A stretch of DNA of 7,954 nucleotides from an uncultured Anaerovibrio sp. (GTDB lineage Bacteria > Bacillota > Negativicutes > Selenomonadales > Selenomonadaceae). Location: positions 1 through 7,954 of the forward strand of contig CACZYN010000080.1 in NCBI GenBank assembly GCA_902785445.1, written 5' to 3'. Under the pieces are notes generated by a model that worked only from the letters and a program-made list of their open reading frames with translations, was not told the DNA's origin and ran no database searches. Shown in pieces: positions 1 to 6,487 of the stretch. A program made the translations under genes and the position numbers. The first letter of the stretch is position 1; each line of letters starts with the position of its first letter.

Positions 1-1
1 A

Positions 2-193
2 AAATTTGAAAAAAATACTGTTATCTCGACAAAGAAAGAATTAGAAGGAAATAAAAAATATTTAGAACAACATAGATTTTTGACTTCGAATAATTTATAT
101 AAAAATTATGAAAATTTTATAGTCAAAAAAAGTTTGAAATTGCATAATAGTGGCTTGATATGTGATGTTGGATATACTTTATTAGAAATATGA
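2..193 (+). CDS. 3' end of an unrecognised AT-rich gene (partial)
   Basis: An open frame enters from the left edge and runs 63 codons to a TGA at 191-193. I do not recognise the protein. The visible C-terminus is rich in Lys, Asn, Leu and Tyr, begins KFEKNTVIST and ends DVGYTLLEI, with no motif or membrane segment I can name. The stretch has about 39 G or C in 190 bases (about 21%), against about 49% in a 180-base sample of nusA. In DNA this AT-rich, 63 codons without a stop is unlikely by chance, which supports a real gene. Composition and its position beside a housekeeping operon suggest an accessory or transferred gene, but that is inference. It ends 12 bases before the leader hairpin, which could serve as its terminator. 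Confidence 0.6.
   Translation, partial: KFEKNTVISTKKELEGNKKYLEQHRFLTSNNLYKNYENFIVKKSLKLHNSGLICDVGYTLLEI
155..183 (+). promoter_or_regulatory. possible promoter for the rimP operon
   Basis: TTGATA at 155-160 and TTTATT at 178-183 are spaced by 17 bases and resemble -35 and -10 boxes (5/6 and 4/6 matches). A second option is TATGAT at 189-194, with a poor TTGGAT 15 bases upstream. Either would start transcripts just before the hairpin at 206. The region is so AT-rich that chance matches are common, and the elements lie inside the end of the upstream gene, so this is weak. Confidence 0.22.
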
Positions 194-205
194 TGAAATT
201 TTGTG

Positions 206-240
206 AAGAGTGGGTGCAAACCCGCTCTTTTGTCTTATTT
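206..240 (+). promoter_or_regulatory. rimP leader hairpin with T-rich tail (attenuator or terminator)
   Basis: Bases 206-215 pair with 220-229 in ten consecutive pairs, one of them a G-T wobble (211 with 224), closed by a GCAA tetraloop of the GNRA type. The 3' arm runs into TTTTGTCTTATTTT. It sits 12 bases after the upstream stop and about 20 bases before the rimP ribosome binding site. It has the form of an intrinsic terminator. It could end the upstream gene, or act as an attenuator in the leader of an operon that encodes NusA, a termination factor. The sequence alone does not decide between these. A stem in front of rimP is, to my recollection, common in Firmicutes. Confidence 0.6.
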
Positions 241-247
241 TGTAGGC

Positions 248-255
248 AAAGGAGG
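248..255 (+). promoter_or_regulatory. rimP ribosome binding site
   Basis: AAAGGAGG lies seven bases before ATG 263. In-frame alternatives are a GTG at 203, which would put the hairpin inside the coding region, and an ATG at 257, only one base from the GGAGG. Neither is credible, so ATG 263 is the start. Confidence 0.85.
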
Positions 256-262
256 CATGTGT

Positions 263-706
263 ATGAGTAAGGTTATTGAAGATGCAGTGGAAAAGATTGT
301 TGAAGAATTACTTGTGGATACCAATCTTGAATTGGTGGCAGTGGATTATGTCCGGGAAAAGGACTGGTACCTGCGAGTATTTATAGATAAAGAAGGCGGC
401 ATTGAGATTGATGATTGTCAGGAATTAAGCGGCCGATTAGAAAAAATCCTTGATGAAAAGGATATTATCAAGGGAAGTTATATTTTGGAGGTATCTTCAC
501 CGGGATTGGACCGGGAGTTAAAGAAACCAAAGGATTTTCAGCGGGAAAATGGCAAGGTGGTGGATGTAAGCCTCTTTGCTCCCCTTGATGGAAATAAAAT
601 TATTGTGGGTGTATTAAAGGACTATGATGGAGATACAGTAACCATCGATGAGCAGGAAATTTCAATGGATAACGTGGCTCAGGTTCGTCTACATATAGAT
701 TTTTAG
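263..706 (+). CDS. rimP: Ribosome maturation factor RimP
   Basis: This 147-residue protein is the late 30S assembly factor RimP (formerly YlxS/YhbC), which binds the free 30S subunit in the cytoplasm and helps assembly around S12. The N-terminal alpha/beta domain covers about residues 5-85 and contains the family signature YILEVSSPGLDREL at 73-86. The C-terminal SH3-like barrel covers about 88-147. Length matches the family (about 150). It is the first gene of the operon, with nusA starting 12 bases downstream and its ribosome binding site overlapping the rimP stop codon. The start at ATG 263 is fixed by a strong AAAGGAGG. Nothing looks damaged. Function is assigned by family resemblance and by the classical rimP-nusA order. 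Confidence 0.95.
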   Translation: MSKVIEDAVEKIVEELLVDTNLELVAVDYVREKDWYLRVFIDKEGGIEIDDCQELSGRLEKILDEKDIIKGSYILEVSSPGLDRELKKPKDFQRENGKVVDVSLFAPLDGNKIIVGVLKDYDGDTVTIDEQEISMDNVAQVRLHIDF

Positions 707-710
707 GAGG
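705..710 (+). promoter_or_regulatory. nusA ribosome binding site (supports a GTG start)
   Basis: AGGAGG begins within the rimP TAG and lies eight bases before GTG 719. The next in-frame ATG, at 773, has no comparable site upstream, so the GTG start is preferred. Confidence 0.8.
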
Positions 711-718
711 TTAATTTA

Positions 719-1885
719 GTGGCTACCAGATCAAAAAAGAGCAAGACTGCCGTTCAAGCTGAAAGCGGTTTTATGGAGGCAATCGAGGTATTAGGCAAGG
801 AAAAGGGGATTGCTTCGGAGGTGTTGTTTGATGCTATTGATAAGGCATTGAGCTCTGCCTATAAGAAAAATTACAACAATGAAGCTAACTGTCGGGTAAG
901 CTTGGACCGTCAGACTGGTGAATATCATGTATATGCTATCAAGGAAGTTGTGGAGGAAGTAACTAATCCTGTAACCCAGATTTCCTTGGCTTTGGCCCAG
1001 CAGCAGGATGAAAAATATGCCGTTGGAGATACCTTGGAGGAAGAGGTAACCCCAGCTAATTTCGGCAGAATTGCCGCCCAGAATGCAAAACAAGTGGTGG
1101 TACAGGCCATTCGTGAAGCTGAGCGAGGCATAATTTTTAACGAATACGTTAATCGGGCTAACGACATTATTACTGGTGTTGTTCAGCGGGTGGAAAACAA
1201 AAATGTTTACATCAATCTGGGTAAAACGGAGGCTATTTTAGCACCGGGAGAGCAGATTGCCAATGAAACTTACAGTCCTGGCGATCGTATTAAGGCCCTG
1301 ATTGTGGAAGTAAAAAATACCAATAAGGGACCTCAGGTAATGGTTTCCCGTACTCATCCAGGGCTTTTAAAGCGACTCTTTGAGTTGGAAGTACCAGAAA
1401 TCCAGAATGGCGATGTGGAAATAAAGTCCGTTGCCCGGGAGCCTGGAATGCGTTCCAAGATTGCGGTTTATGCCGAGGATGAAAACATCGATGCCGTTGG
1501 CTCCTGTGTAGGACCTAGAGGCACACGGGTTCAGATTATTGTGGATGAGCTGCGCAATGAAAAGATAGATATTGTAAAGTGGAGCTCTGACCCAGTACAG
1601 CTTATTGCCAATGCCCTTAGCCCAGCTAAGGTGGTATCTGTGGCCATCAACGAGTCGGAAAAGCTTTCCCGGGTGGTTGTACCGGATTATCAGCTGTCTC
1701 TGGCTATTGGCAAGGAAGGGCAAAATGCCCGACTGGCAGCTAAACTTACTGGCTGGAAGATCGATATAAAGAGTGAGTCCCAGGCCGAGGAATTTGGCTT
1801 TGATGATGAGGTGGATGAGCCTCTTGATTTAGATGAATTTGCTTCCGATGAGTTTGCGGACGAGGAATTTTATAGCGAGGAGTAA
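719..1885 (+). CDS. nusA: Transcription termination/antitermination factor NusA
   Basis: NusA binds RNA polymerase and nascent RNA and modulates pausing, intrinsic termination and antitermination. The 388 residues show the short Gram-positive architecture without the extra C-terminal acidic repeats of E. coli NusA. The polymerase-binding N-domain covers about 17-145. The S1 domain covers about 148-212 (starting at DIITGVVQRVENKNVYINLG). KH1 follows, with GPRG at 265-268, and KH2 with GKEG at 331-334. The last 30 residues form a strongly acidic tail (DDEVDEPLDLDEF and following). The start is GTG, chosen because of the AGGAGG eight bases upstream; it gives a basic leader of about 16 residues before the usual FMEAIEVLGKEKG start of the fold. 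rnpM follows after 18 bases. In some bacteria NusA feeds back on its own operon, which makes the leader hairpin relevant, though no such control is shown here. Confidence 0.96.
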   Translation: MATRSKKSKTAVQAESGFMEAIEVLGKEKGIASEVLFDAIDKALSSAYKKNYNNEANCRVSLDRQTGEYHVYAIKEVVEEVTNPVTQISLALAQQQDEKYAVGDTLEEEVTPANFGRIAAQNAKQVVVQAIREAERGIIFNEYVNRANDIITGVVQRVENKNVYINLGKTEAILAPGEQIANETYSPGDRIKALIVEVKNTNKGPQVMVSRTHPGLLKRLFELEVPEIQNGDVEIKSVAREPGMRSKIAVYAEDENIDAVGSCVGPRGTRVQIIVDELRNEKIDIVKWSSDPVQLIANALSPAKVVSVAINESEKLSRVVVPDYQLSLAIGKEGQNARLAAKLTGWKIDIKSESQAEEFGFDDEVDEPLDLDEFASDEFADEEFYSEE

Positions 1886-1903
1886 GAAATCAGGTGATAA
1901 GGT

Positions 1904-2170
1904 ATGGCAACAACCAAAAAAATTCCAACAAGACTTTGTATAGGCTGTCAGGAACAACACCTGAAAAAAGAGCTTATACGGATTGTGAAAAGTCCTGAAG
2001 GTGAGTTTTCCGTGGATCCAACAGGAAAAAAGGCCGGCCGTGGTGCGTATATATGCAAAAACAAGGAGTGTTTTGCCAAGGCCGTAAAGGAACATCGTTT
2101 TGCCAAATCCTTTAAATGCACCATTGATCAAACTATTTTTGCTGAGCTGGAAAAACAGCTTTTTGAATAA
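1904..2170 (+). CDS. rnpM: RNase P modulator RnpM (YlxR family, DUF448)
   Basis: This small basic protein of 88 residues carries the YlxR signature: PTRLCIGC at 8-15, KKELIRIV at 21-28, GRGAY at 45-49, and Cys at 12, 15, 51 and 56. YlxR of Bacillus subtilis has been reported to bind the RNA subunit of RNase P and to lower its activity, hence the name RnpM. That role is carried over by family, not seen here. The two Cys pairs look able to hold a metal, but many family members lack some of them. An AGGTGA six bases upstream supports ATG 1904. The gene stands between nusA and ylxQ as in most Firmicutes, and ylxQ begins three bases after its stop. Confidence 0.92.
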   Translation: MATTKKIPTRLCIGCQEQHLKKELIRIVKSPEGEFSVDPTGKKAGRGAYICKNKECFAKAVKEHRFAKSFKCTIDQTIFAELEKQLFE

Positions 2171-2173
2171 ATT

Positions 2174-2482
2174 ATGGACGAGACGAAAATTTATAATCTG
2201 CTGAGTATGGCACAGCGGGCCAATAAAGTGGTATCCGGTGATTTTGCCGTAGTAAAGGCAGTACAGGAAAGAAAGGCCAAGCTGGTATTGACAGCCAATG
2301 ATGCTGCCGAGGAAACGAAGAATAAATATCAGCATTTGGCCGATGAAGCCGGTGTTAAACTGTACTATTTGTTTGACAGAGAGGAATTAGGTCATTGCAT
2401 TGGAAAGGAATTCCGGGCAGTGGCGGCGGTAATTGATAAAGGATTTGCGGATGCCTTGGTCAAACTCTTTGAAAGCAGATAG
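2174..2482 (+). CDS. ylxQ: YlxQ, L7Ae-family ribosomal-protein-like RNA-binding protein
   Basis: The 102-residue protein has the fold pattern of the L7Ae/L30e/S12e/Gadd45 family: an N-terminal helix (YNLLSMAQRANKVVSG, 7-22), a helix with AVVKAVQERKAKLVLTANDA (25-44), then the DEAGVKLYYL strand and a final VAAVIDKGFADAL helix. Family members bind kink-turn RNA; the cellular RNA partner of YlxQ is not well defined. The length is typical. I see no Shine-Dalgarno sequence in the 20 bases before ATG 2174, and the gap after the rnpM stop is only three bases, so translation is probably coupled to rnpM. Its stop is 18 bases before infB. Confidence 0.9.
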   Translation: MDETKIYNLLSMAQRANKVVSGDFAVVKAVQERKAKLVLTANDAAEETKNKYQHLADEAGVKLYYLFDREELGHCIGKEFRAVAAVIDKGFADALVKLFESR

Positions 2483-2488
2483 CTATTC

Positions 2489-2496
2489 GGGGGTGG
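2489..2496 (+). promoter_or_regulatory. infB ribosome binding site
   Basis: GGGGGTGG lies four bases before ATG 2501. An in-frame TTG at 2498 sits directly against it and is too close to be the start, so ATG 2501 is chosen. The resulting N-terminus, MRIHEFAKEL, is the usual IF-2 start. Confidence 0.7.
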
Positions 2497-2500
2497 ATTG

Positions 2501-5173
2501 ATGAGAATACACGAATTTGCAAAAGAATTAAATACAGAAAGCAAGAAGATTATTGAGATTTTACAGCAGCATAATGTTGAAGGCAAGAAACATTCAAGTT
2601 CCATCAGTGAAAGTGAAAAGGAATTGGTAAAAAAAGCCTTAAAGGGTGCTAAGGCACCAGAAAAGGCAACTCCTACGGCAGAAAAGAAGTCTGATAAGCC
2701 TAAAAAGGTACCTGAGGAGAAAAAGACAGTAAAGGAGCCAAAGAAGGAAGAAAAGCCAACAGAAACGACTCCTAAAACTGCTGAACCAGTGAAGACTGAA
2801 AAGAGTGGAAAACCAGTTCAGGGCCCTAAAACTCCTGAACAGCCTGCTAAAAAGCCAAATAGCGGCTTCAGTCAGCCACGCTTTGTAAATAACAGCGGAA
2901 ATCATAGCAGCCATCATGCTGATCGGAATCGTAACAATGGTCAGGGGGGCGGCTTTAACAGCCAGCGTCCTGGTGAGCATAACGATGACCGTCGTCACAA
3001 CAATGGCCAGAACAACGGCAAAAATAATAATTTTGCCAATCGTTCCCAGCAGCCGGTTAACCGTCCTAAAAATGTGGAAGGAAATCGCATGGGCAACCAG
3101 GGCCAGGGTAGCAAGAACGGTTTTAGAAGCCATGATCGTAATGATCGCAATGACCGTAATGACCGCAATGACAGAAGTAATCGTATGGAGCGTAATGACC
3201 GTATGGATCGAAGTGACCGCATGGAGCGCGGTGAGCGCATGGAGCGTGGCGATCGTAACCGCAATGGCGGAAAGGATCGCAATAACAGAAACAACCGCAA
3301 TAACTTTAATGGCGGTGGCTTTAACAACAAGAATAATCGGAATAATAAGAACAACCGTAATGGAAAGAACCAGCCTTCCGCTCAGAAGATGGAAATTACT
3401 CGTCCTAAGCTGATTAAGGTTGGCGAGACCATTGTTGTTAAGGATTTAGCCAGCAAGATTTGCTGTACTGCAGCGGATATTATCAAGAAGCTGATGCTGA
3501 TGGGCGTTATGGCTACCATTAATCAGGACATTGATTTCGATACTGCAGCTTTGGTTGCCGGGGAGTTCGGTGTAAATGTTGAGGAATTGCCACCAGAGGT
3601 AGATCCAACTGAAATCCCGGAGATTGAGGATGATCCAAAGAGCCTTACTTTGCGTCCACCAGTTGTAACTGTTATGGGTCACGTTGACCATGGTAAGACT
3701 TCCCTGTTGGATGTTATCCGTAAAACCTCCGTATCCACTTCCGAGGCTGGCGGTATTACCCAGCATATTGGTGCATATCAGGTAATGTGTCAGGGCAAGA
3801 AGATTGTCTTCTTGGATACCCCGGGTCATGAGGCCTTTACAGCCATGCGTGCCCGTGGTGCTCAGGTAACTGATATAGCTATTTTGGTGGTTGCAGCGGA
3901 TGATGGCGTAATGCCGCAGACTGTTGAGGCAATTAATCATGCCAAATCTGCTGAAGTACCTATAATTGTTGCGGTTAATAAGATTGATAAGCCAGGTGCT
4001 GACCCAATGCGGGTTAAGAATGAGCTTATGGAATACGGTCTTGTATCCGAGGATTATGGCGGAGATACCATTATGGTTGATGTTTCAGCCAAGAAGAACA
4101 TCAACATTGATGAATTGTTGGAAATGGTACTTTTGGTAGCTGAGGTTCAGGAGCTGAAGGCTAATCCTAAGCGGGATGCTCGTGGTATCATTATCGAAGC
4201 CCAGCTGGATAAGGGCCGTGGTCCTGTAGCTACTGTATTGGTACAGAACGGTACCCTTCATATTGGTGATTCTATTATTGCCGGCACTTGCTACGGTAAG
4301 GTTCGTGCTATGATTAATGACCGTGGCGAAAATGTTAAGAAGGCTGGTCCGTCAGTACCAGTTGAGGTGCTTGGTCTTAATGATGTTCCTTCTGCCGGTG
4401 ATGAATTGGCCGTATTGGAGGAGAAGCTTTGCCGTTCTATTGCTGAAAAGCGTATTGAAAAACAGCGTAACGAGCTCATTCGTTCCAAGAAGGTATCCTT
4501 GGATGATCTCTTCCAGCAGATTCAGGAAGGTCAGCTGAAGGATCTCAATATTTTGGTAAAGGCCGATGTTCAGGGGTCTGTTGAGGCATTGAACAGTTCT
4601 CTCCTCAGCCTTAACAAGAACGATGAGGTTCGGGTTAATATCATACATTCCGGTGTTGGTGCGGTTACAGAGTCTGATGTAATGCTGGCTACCGCTTCCA
4701 ATGCGTTGATTATTGCCTTTAACGTACGTCCGGATGCCAATGCCCGTCGCATTGCGGAAACTGAGGATATCGATATTCGCACCTATCGAGTTATTTACGA
4801 TGCTATTAACGATGTTAAGGATGCTATGTCCGGTATGTTGGCTCCAAAATTCAAGGAAGTTATTCAGGGACGGGTAGAAATCCGCGAGGTAATGGTATTC
4901 AACAAGACCCTGATGGTTGCTGGTTCCTACGTATTGGAAGGCAAGATTACCAACAAGTCCAAGATTCGTATCGTACGCGACAATATTGAAGTATTTGATG
5001 GCGAGCTGGAGGATTTGCGTCGCTTTAAGGATTCTGTTAAGGAAGTTGCCGCTGGTTACGAGTGCGGTATTACCATTAAGGATTACCGTGACTTTAAGGA
5101 AGGCGATATTATCGAGGCATATACTATGGTTGAGGTAGAGACTTCCATTAATGATATGAATAAGGAAGATTAA
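2501..5173 (+). CDS. infB: Translation initiation factor IF-2
   Basis: IF-2 is the GTPase that brings fMet-tRNA to the 30S subunit and promotes 50S joining. In the 890 residues the order is: a first IF2_N module (1-50), a Lys/Pro/Glu-rich linker (about 50-120), an Asn/Arg/Gly-rich linker (about 120-292), a second IF2_N module (about 303-357), the GTPase domain (about 386-552), domain II (about 560-650), domain III (about 665-775), and the fMet-tRNA-binding C-terminal domain (about 785-885). GTP-binding motifs are complete: GHVDHGKT 393-400, DTPGH 439-443 with His 443, NKID 493-496, SAK 529-531. The protein is longer than B. subtilis IF-2 (about 716) because of the linkers. The linker includes a 9-base tandem repeat and a possible internal start at ATG 3089. 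The translation core shows no defect. rbfA starts 15 bases after the stop. Confidence 0.97.
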   Translation: MRIHEFAKELNTESKKIIEILQQHNVEGKKHSSSISESEKELVKKALKGAKAPEKATPTAEKKSDKPKKVPEEKKTVKEPKKEEKPTETTPKTAEPVKTEKSGKPVQGPKTPEQPAKKPNSGFSQPRFVNNSGNHSSHHADRNRNNGQGGGFNSQRPGEHNDDRRHNNGQNNGKNNNFANRSQQPVNRPKNVEGNRMGNQGQGSKNGFRSHDRNDRNDRNDRNDRSNRMERNDRMDRSDRMERGERMERGDRNRNGGKDRNNRNNRNNFNGGGFNNKNNRNNKNNRNGKNQPSAQKMEITRPKLIKVGETIVVKDLASKICCTAADIIKKLMLMGVMATINQDIDFDTAALVAGEFGVNVEELPPEVDPTEIPEIEDDPKSLTLRPPVVTVMGHVDHGKTSLLDVIRKTSVSTSEAGGITQHIGAYQVMCQGKKIVFLDTPGHEAFTAMRARGAQVTDIAILVVAADDGVMPQTVEAINHAKSAEVPIIVAVNKIDKPGADPMRVKNELMEYGLVSEDYGGDTIMVDVSAKKNINIDELLEMVLLVAEVQELKANPKRDARGIIIEAQLDKGRGPVATVLVQNGTLHIGDSIIAGTCYGKVRAMINDRGENVKKAGPSVPVEVLGLNDVPSAGDELAVLEEKLCRSIAEKRIEKQRNELIRSKKVSLDDLFQQIQEGQLKDLNILVKADVQGSVEALNSSLLSLNKNDEVRVNIIHSGVGAVTESDVMLATASNALIIAFNVRPDANARRIAETEDIDIRTYRVIYDAINDVKDAMSGMLAPKFKEVIQGRVEIREVMVFNKTLMVAGSYVLEGKITNKSKIRIVRDNIEVFDGELEDLRRFKDSVKEVAAGYECGITIKDYRDFKEGDIIEAYTMVEVETSINDMNKED
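3078..3091 (+). promoter_or_regulatory. possible internal start for a short IF-2 isoform
   Basis: AAGGAA at 3078-3083 is followed by an in-frame ATG at 3089, Met 197 of IF-2. Starting here would give about 694 residues, keeping the second IF2_N module and all catalytic domains. E. coli and B. subtilis are known to make shortened IF-2 from internal starts, so this is plausible, but a purine-rich linker can yield such a site by chance. Confidence 0.3.
3134..3265 (+). repeat. degenerate 9-base tandem repeat coding Asp-Arg-Asn-like triplets in IF-2
   Basis: From residue 212 of IF-2 the codons run as units of GAY-CGN-AAT, first four near-perfect copies of Asp-Arg-Asn, then diverged units such as MER, NDR, MDR, SDR, GER and GDR. 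The third bases vary (GAT/GAC, CGT/CGC), so the units have drifted at silent sites while keeping a positive residue every third place. The repeat keeps the reading frame and looks like slippage-born expansion in a disordered linker. Confidence 0.8.
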
Positions 5174-5188
5174 GGGAGACCATATATT

Positions 5189-5539
5189 ATGAGCCAGCTT
5201 CGTATTGAAAAAATTCAGGAGCTAATGAAGCAGGAAATCAGTCAGATTATCCTGCAGGAATTAAAAGACCCTCGTATCGGTTTTGTTACTGTTACCCAGG
5301 TGGAGGTGTCCCGGGATCTTAGTTATGCCAAGGTCTTTGTCAGCATTATGGGCAATGACAAGCAGATTGAAGATTCCTGGAACGGATTGAACAGCTCGTT
5401 GGGCTTTATCCGCCGGGAAGTAGGACATAGGATACGGCTTCGGGTTACTCCAGAATTAAAATTCGTTTTAGATAAATCACTGGATTACAGTGACCATATT
5501 CAGAAATTGCTTTTGCAGATTGAGCGGGAGCAGGGATGA
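5189..5539 (+). CDS. rbfA: 30S ribosome-binding factor RbfA
   Basis: RbfA is a small KH-type cold-shock assembly factor that binds the 30S subunit near the 5' helix of 16S rRNA and acts in late maturation. The 116 residues match the family length. Signature stretches are KDPRIGFVTVTQVEVSRDL (26-44), AKVFVSIMG (47-55), and LRVTPELKFVLDKSLDY (84-100), with an N-terminal helix EKIQELMKQEISQIILQEL (7-25). The infB stop is followed by AAGGGAGA, ten bases before ATG 5189, a slightly long but acceptable spacing. nrnA starts four bases after its stop. It works in the same 30S maturation pathway as RimP at the other end of the operon. Confidence 0.95.
   Translation: MSQLRIEKIQELMKQEISQIILQELKDPRIGFVTVTQVEVSRDLSYAKVFVSIMGNDKQIEDSWNGLNSSLGFIRREVGHRIRLRVTPELKFVLDKSLDYSDHIQKLLLQIEREQG
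5532..5539 (+). promoter_or_regulatory. nrnA ribosome binding site overlapping the rbfA stop
   Basis: AGGGATGA at 5532-5539 contains the rbfA TGA and lies four bases (its AGGG core eight) before ATG 5544. An in-frame GTG at 5490 would add 18 residues read from inside rbfA and has no family support, so ATG 5544 is taken. Confidence 0.65.
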
Positions 5540-5543
5540 TACT

Positions 5544-6485
5544 ATGATAATTTCACTGAGAGATACCGCTGACAGACTTATGGCTGCCAATAGTTTTGTA
5601 TTGACTTCCCATGTCAATCCAGATGGTGATGCCATAGGTTCCTGTCTGGGGCTAAAATTTATTTTAGAATCGCTGGGAAAAAAGGTGCAGGTTCTAATTG
5701 ATGACGATGTACCCAAATTTCTTAGCATTATGCCGGGACTTGATGAAGTGAAAAAACCGGTGGAAGACCACTATGATGCTGATTATCTGGTAATTTTGGA
5801 TGCTTGCCTGGATCGGGTGGGCACTGTACCGGAAAAATGCAAGGCGCCAGTGCTGAACATTGATCATCATGGTACCAATGATAATTTAGCAGATTACTTG
5901 TATTTGGATGCTGATAGTGCTGCAACGGCAGAAATCGTTTATCGTTTAGCCAAGGCTATGGGGATAAAGTTTGACAAGGACTCTGCTACAGCTGTATATA
6001 TCGGTTTGGCTACTGATTCGGGTTATTTTAAGTATTCCAATACTACCCCGCAGACTATGCGGGCCGCAGCGGAGCTTCTGGAAACTGGTATCCAGCCGGA
6101 GAAGATTTCCGAAGCCATTGAAACCAAGGATTTTGCTGTTGTTCAGGGTTTGGCCAAGGCTTTGCAGACTGTGGAATTATATGCTGATGGCAAAGTCGCT
6201 GGAATATTTTTGGATTATGAGCTCACCAGCTCCATTGAAACTACTGAAGGATTTATTGATTTAATTAGGGTAATTGATGGAGTAGATATATCGGTGGTGT
6301 TAAAGGCCGTTGAACCAGAGGTTTGCCGGGTAAGTATGCGTTCCAAGGAAACAGATGTGAGTACCTTGGCCCTTCGCCTGGGTGGCGGTGGCCACAAACG
6401 GGCGGCAGGTTGTACTATTAAATTGCCATTTGCTGAGGCAAAGAATTGTTTGATTGATGAAATTTTAAAAGCAATTGAGGATTGA
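5544..6485 (+). CDS. nrnA: DHH-family oligoribonuclease/pAp phosphatase NrnA
   Basis: The protein degrades short oligoribonucleotides (nanoRNA) and, in B. subtilis, also dephosphorylates 3'-phosphoadenosine 5'-phosphate; some relatives act on pApA or c-di-AMP products. The 313 residues equal the usual NrnA length, and no extra PAS or GGDEF domain is present, so it is not a GdpP-type protein. DHH-domain metal ligands are all visible: HVNPDGDA at 23-30 (His 23, Asp 27, Asp 29), Asp 86 in LDACLD, DHH at 107-109, and Asp 158 in ATDSG. The DHHA1 substrate-binding domain carries GGGGHKRAAGC at 280-290. Start is ATG 5544. truB begins two bases after the stop. The exact substrate range cannot be read from sequence. 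Confidence 0.93.
   Translation: MIISLRDTADRLMAANSFVLTSHVNPDGDAIGSCLGLKFILESLGKKVQVLIDDDVPKFLSIMPGLDEVKKPVEDHYDADYLVILDACLDRVGTVPEKCKAPVLNIDHHGTNDNLADYLYLDADSAATAEIVYRLAKAMGIKFDKDSATAVYIGLATDSGYFKYSNTTPQTMRAAAELLETGIQPEKISEAIETKDFAVVQGLAKALQTVELYADGKVAGIFLDYELTSSIETTEGFIDLIRVIDGVDISVVLKAVEPEVCRVSMRSKETDVSTLALRLGGGGHKRAAGCTIKLPFAEAKNCLIDEILKAIED
6477..6480 (+). promoter_or_regulatory. truB ribosome binding site
   Basis: GAGG at 6477-6480, within the last codons of nrnA, lies seven bases before ATG 6488. An in-frame TTG at 6482 is only one base from it. ATG 6488 gives MEGFINFLKPPGMTS, the normal TruB N-terminus. Confidence 0.7.
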
Positions 6486-6487
6486 CC

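Noticed and set aside
203..262. Upstream GTG extension of rimP by 20 codons
   Set aside because: It would place the ten-pair hairpin in coding sequence, lacks a ribosome binding site, and extends beyond the normal RimP N-terminus.
2145..2164. Small stem with five T at the end of rnpM as an intrinsic terminator
   Set aside because: The stem has only five pairs and lies in coding sequence within a tightly packed operon, so strong termination is unlikely. It is kept only as a minor note in the ylxQ finding.
1829..2335. Minus-strand open frame across nusA, rnpM and ylxQ
   Set aside because: It is antisense to three well-supported genes. Its Phe/Leu/Cys-rich translation is what reverse-complemented Lys/Glu-rich genes produce.
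2916..3413. Long open frames on both strands inside the infB linker, including a plus-strand frame of about 165 codons
   Set aside because: The repetitive GAY-CGN-AAT composition keeps several frames free of stops. The translations are low-complexity (runs of Thr/Met/Ile or Leu/Arg/Ser), have no suitable ribosome binding site, and overlap an intact infB.
5490..5543. Upstream GTG extension of nrnA overlapping rbfA
   Set aside because: The 18 extra residues are rbfA sequence in another frame, and ATG 5544 gives the family-typical 313-residue length.
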